A stretch of DNA of 8,314 nt from Clostridia bacterium. GTDB taxonomy: Bacteria > Aerophobota > Aerophobia > Aerophobales > AE-B3A. The position numbers were made by a program, and so were the translations under genes. The notes beneath the pieces were generated by a model that ran no database searches, was not told the origin of the DNA, and saw only the letters and a program-made list of their open reading frames with translations. The DNA lies in contig JAUWRC010000064.1 in NCBI GenBank assembly GCA_030610745.1, positions 1 through 8,314 on the forward strand. Direction: 5' to 3'. Shown piece after piece: positions 6,550 to 8,314 of the stretch (position 1 is the first letter of the stretch; each line of letters begins with the position of its first letter).

Positions 6550-7023
6550 TTACAATTCTCCTAATATATAAGTTGCTTTTATAGGCGCTCCTTCCGCCTC
6601 GAGTCTCTCAGCTTCTATCCAGATGATTATCTTTTCGGCCAGCAAGCTATTTCCTGCCTCATCGTAGTAATGAGCTTTGTCTTCCAGGACAAACTTGTCG
6701 TCTTCAGCTATATAAGTAGCCATCTCGCTGCTGGCCTCTCTTTTTTCCTTGACTTGAATTATTTTAACATTTCCTCTAGCCACGATCTTCTCCAGGGTAT
6801 TCTCTTCCGTCAGAAATATCTGCATTTCATCCGCTTCCATTATTATATCTTCCCAGACAGCTTTAACCTCACCCTCGTAGTAGATTACTCGAGTGCCATA
6901 ATCCATTCTATAATGAGAGGAGGTAATCACTAACGTCTTTTGGGCAGCAGAAGTTGCTCCTACCAAGCTCACACTAAACAGAAGCATTAACCCACTTATC
7001 ATAAAAATTTTTCTTCTCATCAT
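6550..7023 (-). CDS. lptA: LPS transport periplasmic bridge protein LptA (OstA-like)
   Basis: LptA polymerises into the periplasmic beta-jellyroll bridge that carries lipopolysaccharide from LptC to LptD. The roughly 157-residue product begins with a signal peptide (MRRK, then a hydrophobic run ISGLMLLFSVSLVG) with likely cleavage near ATSAA. An OstA-type repeat pattern follows: YRMDYGTRVIYYEGEVKAVW, then IIMEADEMQIFL and ARGNVKIIQ, alternating beta strands with the 'G.V' turns typical of the family. Length is close to that of other LptA proteins. Three candidate starts lie in a row (TTG 7026, ATG 7023, ATG 7020). An AAGGAGGA ribosome binding site at 7027-7034 favours one of the ATGs. I chose 7023, which overlaps the lptC stop as TGATG; 7020 is equally possible and changes one residue. 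About 158 bases of repeat-bearing spacer follow before lptB. Confidence 0.9.
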   Translation of the reverse strand: MMRRKIFMISGLMLLFSVSLVGATSAAQKTLVITSSHYRMDYGTRVIYYEGEVKAVWEDIIMEADEMQIFLTEENTLEKIVARGNVKIIQVKEKREASSEMATYIAEDDKFVLEDKAHYYDEAGNSLLAEKIIIWIEAERLEAEGAPIKATYILGEL

Positions 7024-7595
7024 CAATCCTCCTTTTCACCAACAAATCTGGTGGTAATTTCCCTCTCAATCTCAATTTGAGATAAGTCAGGATTAGCGAC
7101 AAAACCCCACCCTTCTATAATAAGATTCTTCCTTTTTATAGTAACCTTATCCTGAGCCTGAAGTTTCTTTTCAGAAGCTATCCACTCCAGTTCAGGGGTG
7201 AGGAGCTCGGCTCCATCAACATAAGAGATAACCTTAACATCCCCTTTAAAGAATAAATCAAAGCTGCGATTGTCTATTGTTAATTCCTTTGCTTCTACAC
7301 CCGAAACAGGTTCTTCCTTCTCTAAAAGATAAAGAGTCACTCCACTTAAGACTGTTCTGTCAGAAAACTGTGCTCCGGAATCAGCTTTAAGTTTCCAACT
7401 CTTTTCTCCCTCCTTGTTCCATCCTACTAAATTCACTTCCTGGGCTTGCGAAAGAAAAACTTCCTCTCCCTCTTTTAGTTTCAAAGGATAAACCTCTTTT
7501 TTCCTCTCCCAATTTATAAAAAATAACAGAGCAATAGCAGCCACCACACCTAAAACAAGAATAATTACCCTTTTTCTTCGATCTATCCTTCTCAT
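7023..7595 (-). CDS. lptC: LPS transport protein LptC, inner-membrane-anchored periplasmic protein
   Basis: LptC takes lipopolysaccharide from the LptB2FG extractor and passes it to LptA. The 190-residue product has a basic N-terminus (MRRIDRRKR), one membrane segment at about residues 9-28 and then a periplasmic beta-jellyroll, the usual LptC layout and length. The closing stretch GWGFVANPDLSQIEIE (about 162-177) matches the family's typical end, where a glycine-rich strand is followed by a 'pdls.i.i' motif. The ATG at 7595 has a purine-rich GGGAAGAAG upstream. A longer reading starting at 7617 is in a different frame and is not supported. The TGA stop shares one base with the ATG of lptA, so the two are probably translationally coupled. 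No clear promoter is visible in the 104-base gap to rnhB, which is filled with repeats; readthrough from rnhB or a promoter hidden in the repeats are both possible. LptC is poorly conserved, but the neighbours make the call firm. Confidence 0.9.
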   Translation of the reverse strand: MRRIDRRKRVIILVLGVVAAIALLFFINWERKKEVYPLKLKEGEEVFLSQAQEVNLVGWNKEGEKSWKLKADSGAQFSDRTVLSGVTLYLLEKEEPVSGVEAKELTIDNRSFDLFFKGDVKVISYVDGAELLTPELEWIASEKKLQAQDKVTIKRKNLIIEGWGFVANPDLSQIEIEREITTRFVGEKED

Positions 7596-7633
7596 GTTTT
7601 ATCTTCTTCCCAGGCATGGAAACTCTTTTAGAA

Positions 7634-7648
7634 TAGCGGTGCGATTTA
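7634..7648 (+). repeat. 22-base hairpin repeat, truncated copy D
   Basis: TAGCGGTGCGATTTA matches the head and first arm of the unit and then breaks off into the heptad array. It is a half copy on the plus strand, mirrored across the array by full copy E. Confidence 0.65.
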
Positions 7649-7709
7649 GCTCATAGCTCATAGCTCATGGTTCATGGTTTTGCTATCAGCTATGAGCCAT
7701 CAGCTATTA
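7648..7709. repeat. Inverted heptanucleotide array between rnhB and lptC
   Basis: AGCTCAT occurs three times in tandem (7648-7668), followed by GGTTCAT (7669-7675). After a short junction come inverted heptads GCTATCA, GCTATGA, GCCATCA and GCTATTA (7682-7709). The pattern RGYTCRT is shared with the arrays at 975 and 2187, although the exact heptad differs. Hairpin-repeat copies D and E flank it on either side. Confidence 0.8.
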
Positions 7710-8314
7710 ATGTAGCGGTGCGATTTATGGCACCGCTCCTCCTCCTTTTTAATTCTAGCAAGGGTTTTCCATTTTTTCCTTGCTATAGGAGGAAAACACC
7801 CATGTTGGTTAAGATACTTCTTCAAAAATCTAATTGTTTTCTCATCAGAAGGATAACCTGAACCTAAATTTCCGTATTCTCTTTCCAGTTCGGATATCCT
7901 TCTATCTCTTTCTACCTTAGCCAGGATAGAGGCTGCTCCTACAATAGGATAATTTTCATCAGCAAAATTTTCTACCACCAACTTCACCTTGAGCTCGGCG
8001 AGGAGAAGCTCTCTAATTTTTCTCTCAAAAGAGAGACAATTGCGGGTAGGAGCATCTAAAAAAACCTGTTCAGGAAGAAACTTATTAATTAATTTTACAA
8101 TACCTTTTAGCTCTAAATCATTCATTCCTTCTCTATCTATAACCTGAGGAGAAATAACAATCAACTCATATCCCTCAGCCAGAAGCTGGATGTCTCTATT
8201 TAACTTCTCTCGCCTGGAGGCAGTTAGCTTCTTTGAGTCCCTTACTCCCTTCTGGGAAAGTTTCCAAAGATTAGATGTTCTCAATACTACCCCACAAATA
8301 ACCAGAGGACCTAT
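7700..8314 (-). CDS. rnhB: Ribonuclease HII, archaeal/eukaryotic-type sequence, 5'-truncated by the window edge
   Basis: RNase HII cleaves the RNA strand of RNA-DNA hybrids and nicks DNA at embedded ribonucleotides. The visible 204 residues start mid-protein with IGPLVICGVV, the segment that normally follows the DEAGRG active-site motif, which must lie beyond base 8314. Visible landmarks, numbered from the edge, are DSKKLT (26-31), a family catalytic aspartate in FLDAP (D87), GAASILAKVERDR (126-138) with the metal-binding aspartate near its end, GSGYPSD (151-157) and RKKWKT (179-184). The last two are the archaeal/eukaryotic form; typical bacterial proteins have a KGYGT-type segment and end in HRxSF. 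A TTG at 8284 is in frame but internal, not the start. The last dozen or so residues (from about ERCHKSHRY to the end) and the TGA stop are encoded by a repeat, so the native C-terminus was probably different. lptC starts 104 bases downstream. I am confident of the family; the archaeal-type assignment rests on motifs read by eye. Confidence 0.95.
   Translation of the reverse strand: MGPLVICGVVLRTSNLWKLSQKGVRDSKKLTASRREKLNRDIQLLAEGYELIVISPQVIDREGMNDLELKGIVKLINKFLPEQVFLDAPTRNCLSFERKIRELLLAELKVKLVVENFADENYPIVGAASILAKVERDRRISELEREYGNLGSGYPSDEKTIRFLKKYLNQHGCFPPIARKKWKTLARIKKEEERCHKSHRYINS
7712..7737 (+). repeat. 22-base hairpin repeat, copy E with an extended stem
   Basis: A GTAGCG head and GTGCGATTTATGGCAC (7718-7733) are followed by CGCT, which extends the outer stem to AGCGGTGC pairing with GCACCGCT (7714-7721 with 7730-7737). 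One inner G-G mismatch remains. On the minus strand this copy is translated as part of the rnhB C-terminus. Confidence 0.8.

Noticed and set aside
7387..7617. A 76-codon open frame overlapping the start of lptC
   Set aside because: It is a shifted reading of lptC. Its start has no good ribosome binding site, the sequence is low-complexity lysine-rich, and the lptC frame matches a known family along its whole length.

Overview
This 8.3 kb window carries nine genes, all on the minus strand, so transcription runs from the right edge towards base 1. In transcription order they are rnhB (5' end cut off by the window edge), lptC, lptA, lptB, lptD, purD, an exbB/tolQ-type gene, an exbD/tolR-type gene and a tonB-type gene. 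Four lipopolysaccharide-transport genes, a beta-barrel LptD and a TonB-type energy-coupling trio show an organism with two membranes (diderm). AT-rich third positions, frequent AGA/AGG arginine codons, an archaeal/eukaryotic-type RNase HII and gaps packed with small repeats point away from the well-studied Proteobacteria. An uncultivated candidate lineage (for example Omnitrophota- or Aerophobota-like) is my guess; the window has no phylogenetic marker strong enough to settle it.

Right part (5733-8314): rnhB ends inside a repeat. About 100 bases later come lptC and lptA, overlapping by one base, then a repeat-filled gap, then lptB, which overlaps lptD by about 62 bases. Together they would make the cytoplasmic ATPase LptB, the inner-membrane-anchored LptC, the periplasmic bridge LptA and the outer-membrane gate LptD. 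LptF, LptG and LptE are not in the window. Middle (2361-3651): purD, the purine-synthesis enzyme GAR synthetase, follows lptD by 16 bases with a strong ribosome binding site and is probably in the same transcript.

Left part (52-2352): a TTGACA-type promoter candidate sits just after purD and probably starts a separate exbB-exbD-tonB operon. Its proteins would form a proton-driven motor in the inner membrane with a periplasm-spanning arm reaching the outer membrane.

The least ordinary material lies between genes. Three of the four larger gaps, and the left window edge, hold members of small repeat families: (1) a 22-base hairpin unit (GTAGCG head plus a 16-base palindrome) in four complete copies and one truncated copy, whose stems show compensatory base changes; (2) heptanucleotide arrays with consensus RGYTCRT, two of the three arranged as inverted arms; (3) a GTCATTGCGAG-type element before lptB; (4) a CTCTGCG-type element after lptA. 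Hairpin units and heptad arrays lie together at two loci, which suggests a composite element. The repeats also touch genes: one supplies the C-terminus and stop codon of rnhB, one abuts the tonB stop, and one creates a false upstream start for lptB. I saw no CRISPR array, tRNA, rRNA, transposase or defence gene.
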